A DNA stretch of 64,000 nt. Source: JAGLWP01 sp964406515 (lineage in GTDB: Archaea > Nanobdellota > Nanobdellia > Pacearchaeales > GW2011-AR1). The translations under genes and the position numbers were made by a program. The stretch is from positions 1 through 64,000 of the forward strand of contig CAYORV010000001.1 of assembly GCA_964406515.1 (NCBI GenBank), written 5' to 3'. Positions 1 to 7,300 of the stretch are shown piece after piece. The notes below the pieces were generated by a model. The model worked only from the letters and a program-made list of their open reading frames with translations. It had not been told where the DNA came from and did no database searches. Every line of letters begins with the position of its first letter. The first letter of the stretch is position 1.

Positions 1-159
1 TTCTGCAAGTTCTTTGGTTACTCTTTTTAGAGCTTCTTCTACTGCAACTTTGGAATAACCTTGATTTACTAGTGCAAATTTAAGAGCATTAATAGTATAA
101 CCTTTTTTTAGATTCCTCTTGAGGTACTCTATCAAATTTTTCATTGGATTTTCTGCCAT
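1..159 (-). CDS. Partial DPANN-type hypothetical protein (N-terminus only)
   Basis: The first 53 codons of a minus-strand gene are present; the rest lies beyond the window. The peptide begins MAENPMKNLIEYLKRNLKKG and continues with an amphipathic helical stretch containing NQGYSKVAVEEALK. That resembles the short UBA-like or helical N-terminus seen on many proteins of unknown function in Woesearchaeota-like archaea (from memory of such proteins, not a search). The ATG follows a 41-base gap from the stop of the AMP phosphorylase gene; both genes are on the minus strand, so this one is downstream. No function can be assigned. Confidence 0.75.
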   Translation of the reverse strand, partial: MAENPMKNLIEYLKRNLKKGYTINALKFALVNQGYSKVAVEEALKRVTKELAE

Positions 160-200
160 AATTCAAAAAGAAAATAGAAGTTTAAAAAGATAGTTGTGAA

Positions 201-1682
201 TTATTTCAATTTTACTGGATTACTTTTTTTATAAAAATTGGCTGCTTCTTTAATCCTGGATTTAGATTCAGAATAAATTACCATAATTTTATCACCTTTC
301 TTAATTTTGTCTTTTAAAGAAACATAAATTCTAAGACCTGCAAGTTTGTCTACCGGACATCCTGCGATTCTTGCTAAGGAATTTATTTTTTTATTATGTA
401 TTTCTTTGACAATTCCAGATTTGTTGGAAAAGATAGTTTTTTTGAATTTTGCAGGATTAATTTTTTTCAATGAACCCTCCTGTGCTTCTATTATTTCCTT
501 AAACTTGTTAAAAGCTTTTCCAGAAGAAAGAATTTTTCTCGCCATTTCAATTCCTTTTCTTTTTTTAGCCTTGCCTGTCATTTCTAAAAGTTCTCCTGCT
601 AAAAATAATGATTTCTCCTCTAAATCTTTTGGACCGTTCTTCTGCGGATCTAAAACTTCTATAACATCAATTAATTCTAGAGCAGGTCCAACACCATTGC
701 CCATTGGTTCATTTGCTGGGATAAGAACAACTTTTAATTTTTTCTTGAAAACTTTTCCGAGATATTCAAATTTCTTTTTTAATTTTAAGGCTTGTTGTTT
801 GTTAACTTTGGCTGTTTTCCCATAAGGAATATCTATCAAAATATACTTGGCACCTGTAGCGAGTTTTTTTGACATGATGCTCGCAAGAAGTTGTGCTTCA
901 GGATCTATTTTGAGAATTCTTTCAATACGAATTATTTTTGAATCTGCTGGAACAATTCCAAGAGAACCCCCCCAAACAATACATCCATTTGTTTTCTTTA
1001 CTATTTTTTTTAATTTCTTTGCTGAGAATTCAACTTTTGCAATTGTTTCAATAACATCTGCTGTTCCAGCGGCACTAGTTATGGCTCTTGACGAAGTTTT
1101 TGGCATTAATAATCCAGCAGCAGCACAGATTGAGACCACTATTGGAGTTGTCCTATTTCCTGGGATTCCCCCAATTGAATGTTTGTCGACGACATATTTA
1201 CTTTTAAAACTTATTTGTTTTCCTGTTTTTGAAATTGCTTTGATTAAATAAACAACTTCATCCATGTCCATACCATTTTCATACATTGCAGATACAAAAA
1301 GGGCTATTTCAGCTTCAGATATTGAATTGTTTACTATGTCACAAATTATTTTATGTATTTCTTTTTGGTTGAGCTTTTTTTTGTTTAGTTTTTTCTTTAT
1401 ATAAACTAAACTAGTTGGATTTTGAGATAAACCAACTTTAACTTTTTGTCCTTGTTGTAATCCTAATCTTTCCCTAAGTTCAGAAGAGATTGCTATTTCA
1501 TCTTTTCCAATAAACTTTTTTATTGTATCAATTATTGTGAAGAATCGTTTTGGTTTTTTACAAATTGTTTCAATAAAAATTCTGTCTTTTGTATGAACCC
1601 CTATTTTTTTTGCAGTTTCTTCATCAAGCATAGCAACAGGAAGTCCTGCAGACCATTCAAGAAGTTTAATTTTTAATTCCAT
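201..1682 (-). CDS. deoA: AMP phosphorylase (archaeal thymidine-phosphorylase family)
   Basis: The predicted reaction is phosphorolysis of AMP (and CMP/UMP) to ribose 1,5-bisphosphate plus the base, the first step of the archaeal AMP pathway leading to type III RuBisCO. The 493-residue length is that of the family. An N-terminal extension of about 85 residues, characteristic of the archaeal AMPpase group, precedes the pyrimidine-nucleoside phosphorylase fold. Seen motifs are KHSIGGIPGNRTTPI (phosphate/nucleotide binding), TSSRAITSAAGTADVIET and the later NEPMGNGVGPALE. The second pathway enzyme, an R15P isomerase-like protein, is encoded about 20 kb away; RuBisCO is not in this window. A TATA-like ATTATATG lies upstream on the minus strand near 1748-1755. 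Confidence 0.93.
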   Translation of the reverse strand: MELKIKLLEWSAGLPVAMLDEETAKKIGVHTKDRIFIETICKKPKRFFTIIDTIKKFIGKDEIAISSELRERLGLQQGQKVKVGLSQNPTSLVYIKKKLNKKKLNQKEIHKIICDIVNNSISEAEIALFVSAMYENGMDMDEVVYLIKAISKTGKQISFKSKYVVDKHSIGGIPGNRTTPIVVSICAAAGLLMPKTSSRAITSAAGTADVIETIAKVEFSAKKLKKIVKKTNGCIVWGGSLGIVPADSKIIRIERILKIDPEAQLLASIMSKKLATGAKYILIDIPYGKTAKVNKQQALKLKKKFEYLGKVFKKKLKVVLIPANEPMGNGVGPALELIDVIEVLDPQKNGPKDLEEKSLFLAGELLEMTGKAKKRKGIEMARKILSSGKAFNKFKEIIEAQEGSLKKINPAKFKKTIFSNKSGIVKEIHNKKINSLARIAGCPVDKLAGLRIYVSLKDKIKKGDKIMVIYSESKSRIKEAANFYKKSNPVKLK

Positions 1683-1779
1683 CTTTCTCCCAACCCCACT
1701 TGGTATTGATATTCAAATTTGCCCTTTGTGAAATTGCTCGCCACCTCATATAATTAAGTAGAAAGATTGATTTTTATAT

Positions 1780-2874
1780 TTAACTGGATTGTTCTTTCTT
1801 ATCCTTAGTGAATTTCTGAACAAACGAATTTTTGTCTTCAGTAGTTTCTTCCTGAATTAAGATTCCTTTTATTTTCTTATCTCTATAAATCTCAAGAAAT
1901 ATTAGAAGATATGCTATTATTAGTGGTCCTAAAATAAATCCAAGGAACCCAAACATAAACAATCCTCCGATCATCCCTATTAAAAGAATTGCTGGATGTA
2001 TTTTTGATTTTCTTGCTATAATTATTGGCCTTAAGAAATTATCCGCGATTGACGAAATAGCTCCAAAGATTGCTACTCCTATTGCTGCGAAAATATTTCC
2101 AGTTAAAAGAAGATACAATGCTACTGGTATCCAGATTATTGCTGTGCCGATAATCGGAAATATACCTGCAAGAGCTGCAATAAAAGTAAGTAAAAGAGCA
2201 TTTGGAACCCTAAATATGAAAAATCCTACACCAGCAATAAGTCCTTGAATAAGTCCTACGATTACTTGTCCGTAAATAACTGACATTGTAATTCCTTTTG
2301 TAGAATGAATTATCTTGTTTTCGACTTCTTTTGAAAAAGGCATTAGACTCTGAGCATAAGAAAAAAGTTGGTCCTTATCTTTAAGAGTAAAATAAAATGT
2401 GAATAATACAATTGCTAACTGTAATAAAAGATTTGGAAGATTAAGAATTAAATCAGAGAGATAACCTACGATTCCATTTGTAATTTTTGTTGCAAAGTTT
2501 GAAAGTATAGAAGATACTTCTTCTATAAATTTCTCTGAAGTGAAAAGAGATGGAAAAATAGCTTTGATAGGCGCTATAAAATCCATTTGTTGAGAAGCTG
2601 TATAAAATTTAACTGATTGGTCTATAAAAATTGGTGTTAAAAACCAAAAAGGCAAGATGATTAATACAATTAACCCAATACAAATTAAAATTGCAGAAAG
2701 ATTTTTTGACTTAACGATTTTAAAGAGTCTTTTGTAAACTGGTTCAAAAATAAAGGCAAGAATTACTCCTATGATTACAGCTAATAATATCGGCTTTATC
2801 AAGAAAAAAGATAAAACTAACAGGGCTATCAAAAGTATAGCTGCCGTAATTTTTTTAAAATAATCGTCAAGCAT
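1780..2874 (-). CDS. AI-2E/PerM-family membrane permease
   Basis: A 364-residue polytopic membrane protein. Two hydrophobic segments near the N-terminus are followed by a soluble or re-entrant middle region (about residues 75-150) and a block of five to six hydrophobic helices with GLIQGLIAGVGFFIF, FIAALAGIFPIIGTAIIW and a C-terminal GFLGFILGPLIIAYLLIF. This is the usual layout of the AI-2E family transporter/PerM (YdiK) family. The C-terminal 30 residues are charged and probably cytoplasmic. The substrate is unknown; family members have been linked to signal export and Na+/H+ exchange. It is transcribed divergently from the gene at 2938 and shares a palindromic TATA region with it. Confidence 0.85.
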   Translation of the reverse strand: MLDDYFKKITAAILLIALLVLSFFLIKPILLAVIIGVILAFIFEPVYKRLFKIVKSKNLSAILICIGLIVLIILPFWFLTPIFIDQSVKFYTASQQMDFIAPIKAIFPSLFTSEKFIEEVSSILSNFATKITNGIVGYLSDLILNLPNLLLQLAIVLFTFYFTLKDKDQLFSYAQSLMPFSKEVENKIIHSTKGITMSVIYGQVIVGLIQGLIAGVGFFIFRVPNALLLTFIAALAGIFPIIGTAIIWIPVALYLLLTGNIFAAIGVAIFGAISSIADNFLRPIIIARKSKIHPAILLIGMIGGLFMFGFLGFILGPLIIAYLLIFLEIYRDKKIKGILIQEETTEDKNSFVQKFTKDKKEQSS

Positions 2875-2894
2875 TTCATTTATTAGAGGTGGTT

Positions 2895-2908
2895 AAAATT
2901 TATAAAGG
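2895..2908. promoter_or_regulatory. Shared divergent TATA region
   Basis: AAAATTTATAAAGG reads as a TATA box on both strands. It sits about 30 bases from the plus-strand ATG at 2938 and about 25 bases from the minus-strand ATG at 2874, so one palindromic site may serve both genes. Confidence 0.55.
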
Positions 2909-2937
2909 TTGTGATGTAAATATGAATTATAGACAAA

Positions 2938-3642
2938 ATGAATTTTATAAAAAAGATTTTTGATGGGACAAGCGACGAATCAGTGCATTTGCAATTTCAG
3001 AAATTTAGTAAAGGAGAATTTCGGCATAGGGCTTTGATTAGAGTGAAATCTTCTGCAGGGAAATATACAATTTATGCTTCTGCTGAATTTTCTAATGAAT
3101 TGGTTAGAATGATGGCAGAAAAACTTGGTGATGAGAGGACAAATATTACTGGGGCGATTGTTTCAACTTCTGACTTGACAGGCGAATTAGAGTTTAAAGA
3201 GAAAAAACAATTTCAGGGAGTTAAGAGATATCTTCTTGATAATGAGATGTCTGGGAAGGAGATTATTGTTCTTTTGGATAAATTGCCAAAGGCGTTTTTT
3301 GCTTTGAGTTTTGAAGCAGGGGGAGATAAATTAAAAATAAAACCAAAGGCACCTAAAGCTGGTAAGCCTGGTAAGGGTGGCGAGCAACCAAAAGCAAATT
3401 TTTGTAAACTAGTTACTAAGGATAAGGAAATTGCTAGGAGTTTTATTTTTGAAGATAAAGAGTTTAAGGAAGCAGAAGTGAATCATACTTTTATTATTGA
3501 GGACATAGTAGTTCCAGACGAGCTTAAGCAAGAGAAAGATTTTGCCAAGGTTCGTGAGATGGCTAAAAGAAAGGGAAAGATAATTCGAGAGATAAGAATT
3601 GACGAGCAAATTGTGAAGGAAGAGAAGGAATTTGAAGCTTAG
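2938..3642 (+). CDS. Conserved hypothetical protein
   Basis: The 234-residue protein is not one I recognise. Residues 1-135 look like a mixed alpha/beta domain. A low-complexity Lys/Pro/Gly linker follows (about residues 136-150, with APKAGKPGKGGE), then a charged C-terminal domain ending in KREGK-like basic and acidic repeats. There is no signal peptide or membrane segment. The linker resembles, in sequence and reading frame, the palindromic insertion found in two ribosomal protein genes of this window (see the repeat at 3349). It is probably monocistronic; the next gene has its own promoter. Confidence 0.75.
   Translation: MNFIKKIFDGTSDESVHLQFQKFSKGEFRHRALIRVKSSAGKYTIYASAEFSNELVRMMAEKLGDERTNITGAIVSTSDLTGELEFKEKKQFQGVKRYLLDNEMSGKEIIVLLDKLPKAFFALSFEAGGDKLKIKPKAPKAGKPGKGGEQPKANFCKLVTKDKEIARSFIFEDKEFKEAEVNHTFIIEDIVVPDELKQEKDFAKVREMAKRKGKIIREIRIDEQIVKEEKEFEA
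3349..3384 (+). repeat. Possible degenerate copy of the palindromic insertion element
   Basis: This 36-base segment encodes APKAGKPGKGGE. An ungapped hand alignment to the copy at 5355 gives 22 of 36 identical bases and 7 of 12 identical residues in the same frame. The palindromic arms are eroded. A Lys/Pro/Gly linker could match by chance, so the assignment is tentative. Confidence 0.3.
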
Positions 3643-3740
3643 GTGATGGAGAAAATTAACCCCCTTATGGCCTAATGCATATAAGAAACTCATGATTTTA
3701 TATCGGTGTCAAACTTTATACGTTTTACCTACTAACCCAA

Positions 3741-3755
3741 ACATTTTTAAAAGGC
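3741..3755 (+). promoter_or_regulatory. TATA-box promoter of the 3774 gene
   Basis: The ACATTTTTAAAAGGC context centres about 26 bases before the ATG at 3774, as expected for a leaderless or very short-leader archaeal transcript. The rest of the 131-base gap after 3642 shows nothing else identifiable. Confidence 0.5.
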
Positions 3756-3773
3756 GCTAACATATTTCTTTAC

Positions 3774-4343
3774 ATGAATATTTCAAATTTAACCGAGAAA
3801 GTGCAAAAAGCTAAAGAGGCCGTTGAAGATTTAGAGGAGCCCTTGAAAACTGAAGCTTTTAAAAAAATCTTAGACAAATTGCTTCAAGAAGAAAATGATT
3901 TTACTACCAACTTAAAAATCCCTCCTAAGAAATTTTCTCAAAAAAATAAAATCAAGACGAACCAATCTAATCTTAAACTTAAAGAGGAATCTGAAAAAAG
4001 AAAAAAAGATTTAGCAGACAAAATAAATAGGACAAACCACCCCAAAATACATGAATTCAATAACACACTAACAAGGGCCCTTTATGTCCTCAAAATCATG
4101 AAAGAGAAAAATGTTGATGGATTAACGCCTCCGGAAATAGCATTTATCCTCAAAGAAGTATTTAGAATTAAGGCCAGAAATGAAGCAGTTAGTGTGGCAT
4201 TGAAAGACGCGCACAAATATGTTGATAGACGTAAAATTATAATCGGCCATGCTTCTGCATACGTTTATAGATTAATGAAAAATGGGGAAGATTATTTAGA
4301 GAATAATCTCATTGAAACAAAAGAAGGGGAAAATGAAACATAG
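3774..4343 (+). CDS. Unknown protein with winged-helix-like C-terminus, upstream of hicA
   Basis: A 189-residue soluble protein. Residues 1-45 are helical (EDLEEPLKTEAFKKILDKLL), residues 45-85 form a charged linker, and residues 95-175 (LYVLKIMKEKNVDGLTPPEIAFILKEVFRIKARNEAVSVAL) have the helix-turn-helix-wing pattern of a small winged-helix domain. I infer a DNA-binding or adaptor role. The last 11 bases overlap the start of the HicA-like gene, so the two are probably co-transcribed and translationally coupled. That makes it a candidate regulator or third component of the toxin-antitoxin locus. Confidence 0.7.
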   Translation: MNISNLTEKVQKAKEAVEDLEEPLKTEAFKKILDKLLQEENDFTTNLKIPPKKFSQKNKIKTNQSNLKLKEESEKRKKDLADKINRTNHPKIHEFNNTLTRALYVLKIMKEKNVDGLTPPEIAFILKEVFRIKARNEAVSVALKDAHKYVDRRKIIIGHASAYVYRLMKNGEDYLENNLIETKEGENET

Positions 4344-4557
4344 AAATTTAAAAGCAAGAAAAATTCTAAAGGCGTTAGAAAAATATGGCTGTAAAATTAT
4401 AAGGGGAAATTCTCACGGAGTTGTCATTGAAAACCCAAAAAATAATCAATCAATTACTCTCCCCTTGCATAGGGATGAATTGGCTGTTTGGATTTATAAT
4501 AATATTTTAAGAAGATTGGACATTGATAAAAAAGATTTTGAAAAAGATTGTCTTTAA
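4333..4557 (+). CDS. hicA: HicA-like toxin (mRNA interferase family)
   Basis: HicA toxins are small dsRBD-fold ribonucleases with a catalytic histidine. The 74-residue product starts MKHRNLKARKILKALEKYG and has the family signature GCKIIRGNSHGVVIE, with His in the GxSH-type motif, and the C-terminal LPLHRDELAVWIYNNILRRL. I chose the ATG at 4333 over an in-frame TTG at 4312 because GAAGGGG lies just upstream and the family starts near this point. It overlaps the preceding gene by 11 bases. The HicB-like antitoxin lies immediately downstream on the opposite strand, with stop codons overlapping by 4 bases, instead of in the usual co-directional operon. Confidence 0.82.
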   Translation: MKHRNLKARKILKALEKYGCKIIRGNSHGVVIENPKNNQSITLPLHRDELAVWIYNNILRRLDIDKKDFEKDCL

Positions 4558-4787
4558 AGACAAATTCTGGAAATTAAAATTGGTTCTTTTTGATCCTCCA
4601 AGAAAAATTGTCTTTTCTCAGGATAAGTTTCTAAATATAATCTCAAAGATTTCCTAAAATTATCTATTGCTTCATCCAATGTATCTCCAAAATCTGCTAC
4701 TCCTGTTTCCTCGTTATTAACTATAAACACTTTCTTCTCTTCCATTTTTTCTTCCCTAACAGAAATAGTGACGCTTAATTTTTCCAT
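4554..4787 (-). CDS. hicB: HicB-like antitoxin
   Basis: A 77-residue protein with the partial RNase H-like HicB fold: beta strands (KLSVTISVREEKMEEKKVFIVNNEETGVADFG) and then a helix with DTLDEAIDNFRKSLRLYLE, the usual HicB core. No C-terminal DNA-binding domain is present, so autoregulation would need a partner, perhaps the winged-helix-like protein at 3774. It converges on hicA with a 4-base overlap of stop codons. The minus-strand TATA CATATTTAAATTG near 4811-4823 is well placed for the ATG at 4787, so toxin and antitoxin have separate promoters. Confidence 0.8.
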   Translation of the reverse strand: MEKLSVTISVREEKMEEKKVFIVNNEETGVADFGDTLDEAIDNFRKSLRLYLETYPEKRQFFLEDQKEPILISRICL

Positions 4788-4838
4788 GATTGATATAAAG
4801 AATTACAATTTAAATATGTTGTGATAGTGTAACAACTG

Positions 4839-4910
4839 CAACTAACACTATTATCAATACTTCCAAAACAACTACAACAAACACCACTATCATCACTACA
4901 AAACCCCACA
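4839..4910 (+). other. 72-base stretch without guanine upstream of the ribosomal superoperon
   Basis: The plus strand contains no G across these positions and is rich in CAA, CTA and ACC triplets. It lies between the hicB promoter and the uL3 TATA box. No stable hairpin or open frame is apparent. Its role is unknown; a strand-asymmetric regulatory or nucleoprotein region is possible. Confidence 0.5.
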
Positions 4911-4916
4911 GAAACC

Positions 4917-4924
4917 CTTAAAAA
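4917..4924 (+). promoter_or_regulatory. TATA box of the ribosomal protein superoperon
   Basis: CTTAAAAA precedes a predicted transcript start near 4945-4950, leaving a leader of about 40 bases before uL3. No other strong promoter is visible until the prefoldin gene, so this may drive much of the superoperon. Confidence 0.55.
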
Positions 4925-4988
4925 CCTCATTTTTCTTTGTATTTAATCCAGGGTAAGAATAAAATGAAAATTTCCGCTATATTAAGAA

Positions 4989-5960
4989 ATGCCTACAAGA
5001 AAAAGTCCAAGAAAAGGAAGTTTGCAGTTTTGGCCAAGGAAAAGGGTCAATAAATTTTTGCCTAGTGTGAACTGGGATGCTATTTCTACTGGAAAAACAA
5101 TTAAGGGATTTATAGCTTACAAGGCAGGTATGATTTCTGCTTATGTTAAGGATAATACAGAACATTCAATGACCAAGGGGAAAAATATTGCGATTCCTGC
5201 AACAATAATCGAGTGCCCACCAATGAAGATTTTTTCAGTTAGATTTTACAAGGATAGAAAAGTCGTAAAAGATGTTTTAGCAGAAAATTTAGATAAGGAA
5301 CTTAAAAGAAAAGTTAAACTTCCAAAGATAAAAAAGAAATTTGAAGAATTTGTGGCACCCAAAGAGGGTGTACCCTCTAAAGAGGGCAAAGATTATGATA
5401 ATATTCATGTGATTTGTTATTCTGTTGTCAAGAATACTGGAATAAAGAAAACTCCGGATTTAATTGAATTGGATTTGAAGGGAAATAATGAAGAGAAATT
5501 GAATTTTATTAAAGAGAATATTACTAAAGAAATTTCTGTTTTAGATGTTTTTGAAAAAGATCAACTTGTTGATGTTCGTGGATTAACAACTGGAAGAGGA
5601 TTGCAAGGGCCTGTGAAAAGATTTGGTATCACATTAAAGGCGAGCAAGTCAGAAAAGGGGAGGAGACGGCCAGGAAGTTTAGGGCCATGGCATCCTGCGA
5701 GAGTTACTTTTAGGGCTCCGCAAGCAGGGCAACTTGGAATGTTCACACGGATTGTTTATAATAATAAAATAATTGATTCTGGAAAATCTACTGATAGAGA
5801 ATTAAAGAACATAAAAAATTTCGGAGATGTTAAGACAGATTATATTATTGTTCAAGGTTCTGTTCAAGGTCCATCAAAAAGACAATTACTTCTCACTGCG
5901 CCATTACGGGGAACTAAAAAACAACTCAAAAAGAATTATGAGTTGGTGGAGTTAAGATGA
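4989..5960 (+). CDS. rpl3: Large-subunit ribosomal protein uL3
   Basis: uL3 binds 23S rRNA early in assembly and reaches toward the peptidyl-transferase centre. The N-terminus MPTRKSPRKGSLQFWPRKR is the archaeal/eukaryotic signature. The finger region appears as TGRGLQGPVKRFGI, followed by RRRPGSLGPWHPARVTFRAPQAGQLG. The 323-residue length is normal. Residues 123-134 (APKEGVPSKEGK), in a variable loop before DYDNIHVICYSV, are encoded by a palindromic inserted element also found in uL22. It is the first gene of the superoperon and overlaps uL4 by 4 bases (ATGA). An out-of-frame ATG at 4964 opens a short overlapping frame. Confidence 0.98.
   Translation: MPTRKSPRKGSLQFWPRKRVNKFLPSVNWDAISTGKTIKGFIAYKAGMISAYVKDNTEHSMTKGKNIAIPATIIECPPMKIFSVRFYKDRKVVKDVLAENLDKELKRKVKLPKIKKKFEEFVAPKEGVPSKEGKDYDNIHVICYSVVKNTGIKKTPDLIELDLKGNNEEKLNFIKENITKEISVLDVFEKDQLVDVRGLTTGRGLQGPVKRFGITLKASKSEKGRRRPGSLGPWHPARVTFRAPQAGQLGMFTRIVYNNKIIDSGKSTDRELKNIKNFGDVKTDYIIVQGSVQGPSKRQLLLTAPLRGTKKQLKKNYELVELR
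5355..5391 (+). repeat. Palindromic in-frame insertion element, copy A (in uL3)
   Basis: The core GAGGGTGTACCCTC is a perfect inverted repeat with a 2-base loop, followed by a second overlapping hairpin CCCTCT-AA-AGAGGG. Compared with copy B in uL22 (8507), 33 of the first 36 bases are identical and both encode APKEGVPSxEGK. The element sits in a variable surface loop of uL3. Confidence 0.85.
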
Positions 5961-6793
5961 AAGCAAAAATATTAGACATAGATGGAAAAGAAAAAGGGAG
6001 CATTGATTTGCCTAAATATTTTGATGGGCCGATACGAGAAGATATTGTTGTTAAAGTTTTGGAAGCTCAGAGAAGTCAACAGCCTTATGCGCCTTCACTT
6101 GTTGCTGGGAAACAACATGCTGCAAAGGGAAAAATGGTTCATAGAAGGCATGTTTGGAGAAGCGGTTATGGTCGTGGAGCATCAAGAGTTCCAAGAAAGA
6201 TTTTTTCAAGACGTGGAAGTCAGTTTAATTGGGAAGCTGCAGAAGTTCCATTTGCAAGAGGAGGAATGCGAGCACATCCCCCAAAAGTTTTGGGGCATAT
6301 TAATACTTCTAAAATAAATAAGAAAGAATTGAAGTTAGCATTTATTTCTGCATTAAGTGCAACAGCAGATGAAGGAAGGATTGTAAAGAAATATCAAAGT
6401 ATTGCTGAAGTTAAGGATTTGCCTTTGGTTATTGAGGGGAAGATAACTTCTTTGAAAACAAAAGAAATTCTTGCAGGATTGAAAAAGATTCTTGGAGAAA
6501 ATTTGTTTGATGTTGCTGTGAAAAAGAAATCTATCAGAGCAGGTAGAGGAAAGTCTCGTGGTAGAAAATATAAAAGCACTGCCGGGATGCTTTTGGTTGT
6601 TGGTAAGAAAGAAAATTTGAAAACAAATATATTTGATATCCAAAATGTTAAGAATCTTAGTGTTGGTGATTTGGCTCGTGGAGGATTAGGGAGATTAACA
6701 ATTTATACTGAACAAGCAATCAGAGAACTTGCAAACAACAAGTCCACTAGTTCTCCTAAAAGTCAAACTAAGGAATTGGAGGGAAAGAAATGA
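5957..6793 (+). CDS. rpl4: Large-subunit ribosomal protein uL4
   Basis: uL4 lines the upper peptide exit tunnel. The 278-residue protein has the archaeal tunnel loop RRHVWRSGYGRGASRVPRKIFSRRG (cited by region, residues about 62-86) and RGGMRAHPPKVLG, then the C-terminal GRGKSRGRKYKSTAGMLLVV. The C-terminal 20 residues are a polar tail (STSSPKSQTKELEGKK). It starts within the uL3 stop codon. The stop codon overlaps the ATG of a 17-codon mini-frame that leads into uL23. Confidence 0.98.
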   Translation: MKAKILDIDGKEKGSIDLPKYFDGPIREDIVVKVLEAQRSQQPYAPSLVAGKQHAAKGKMVHRRHVWRSGYGRGASRVPRKIFSRRGSQFNWEAAEVPFARGGMRAHPPKVLGHINTSKINKKELKLAFISALSATADEGRIVKKYQSIAEVKDLPLVIEGKITSLKTKEILAGLKKILGENLFDVAVKKKSIRAGRGKSRGRKYKSTAGMLLVVGKKENLKTNIFDIQNVKNLSVGDLARGGLGRLTIYTEQAIRELANNKSTSSPKSQTKELEGKK

Positions 6794-6843
6794 AAGCAAA
6801 TAGGAAATTTCCATTCATCCGCCATAGGAGGTATGTCGAATGA
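6790..6843 (+). other. Possible 17-residue mini-ORF bridging uL4 and uL23
   Basis: The frame MKANRKFPFIRHRRYVE overlaps the uL4 stop by ATGA and its own TGA overlaps the uL23 ATG. It could keep ribosomes translating across the 46-base gap, or be chance. No homologue is known to me. Confidence 0.3.
6826..6832 (+). promoter_or_regulatory. Strong ribosome binding site for uL23
   Basis: AGGAGGT lies 7 bases before the uL23 ATG at 6840 and fixes that start. Confidence 0.75.
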
Positions 6844-7076
6844 AACCAATAGTTACTGAAAAAGCAGTTATGATGATTGAAAGAGAAAATGTTTTGACTT
6901 TTGAATTGGGTAGAAACATGACTAAAGTAGAGATAAAAAAAGAAATTGCAGAAATTTTTGATGTGAAAATTGACAAGATACGAACTTTGATTAAGAATGG
7001 AAAAAAATATGCTTATGTTAAATTAAATGAAAAGAATCCGGCAATTGATGTCGCGACAAAGTTGGGGTTAATGTAA
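6840..7076 (+). CDS. rpl23: Large-subunit ribosomal protein uL23
   Basis: uL23 sits at the tunnel exit and docks SRP and the Sec translocon. The 78-residue protein begins directly at the conserved KPIVTEKA motif and ends YVKLNEKNPAIDVATKLGLM, typical of the short archaeal form. The ATG has a well-spaced AGGAGGT site. The next gene, of unknown function, starts 1 base after the stop. Confidence 0.97.
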   Translation: MKPIVTEKAVMMIERENVLTFELGRNMTKVEIKKEIAEIFDVKIDKIRTLIKNGKKYAYVKLNEKNPAIDVATKLGLM

Positions 7077-7077
7077 G

Positions 7078-7299
7078 ATGATAGAAAAATATGTTGAGGA
7101 TATGGAATTAGCAAGAGAAGGATTGAGAGAATTAATGAAACATAGTGTAAATCAGGTGATAGAACCTGCAGGACCTTTTACATTAGTAATAGCCGCAGAA
7201 AATTATTTTTCTATTCTAAAGGAAGCTCAAAGGATGGGTGTTGATTGCTCTGAATATCAAGAAAAAATTAAACAATTTAAAGATGAGATGAATAAATAA
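7078..7299 (+). CDS. Small helical protein of unknown function in the ribosomal operon (motif family member 1)
   Basis: A 73-residue, probably all-helical soluble protein. It is not a known ribosomal protein and normally nothing lies between uL23 and uL2. Residues about 42-59 contain Y-x6-A-x4-V-x3-EY (NYFSILKEAQRMGVDCSEY). The genes at 10772 and 11441 carry the same residues at identical spacing, so the three may be paralogues. Spacing of 1 base on each side argues for co-translation with the ribosomal genes. Confidence 0.75.
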   Translation: MIEKYVEDMELAREGLRELMKHSVNQVIEPAGPFTLVIAAENYFSILKEAQRMGVDCSEYQEKIKQFKDEMNK

Positions 7300-7300
7300 A

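Noticed and set aside
346..1251. Long plus-strand open frames inside the AMP phosphorylase gene
   Set aside because: They lie antisense to a clearly conserved enzyme and have no recognisable domain or start signal.
4312..4332. TTG start extending HicA by seven residues
   Set aside because: The ATG at 4333 has a better upstream site and fits the family length.
4964..5053. Short frame (MKISAILRNAYKKK...) starting before uL3 in another frame
   Set aside because: It overlaps the uL3 N-terminus, has only a weak ribosome binding site and no known counterpart; a leader-peptide role is possible but unsupported.
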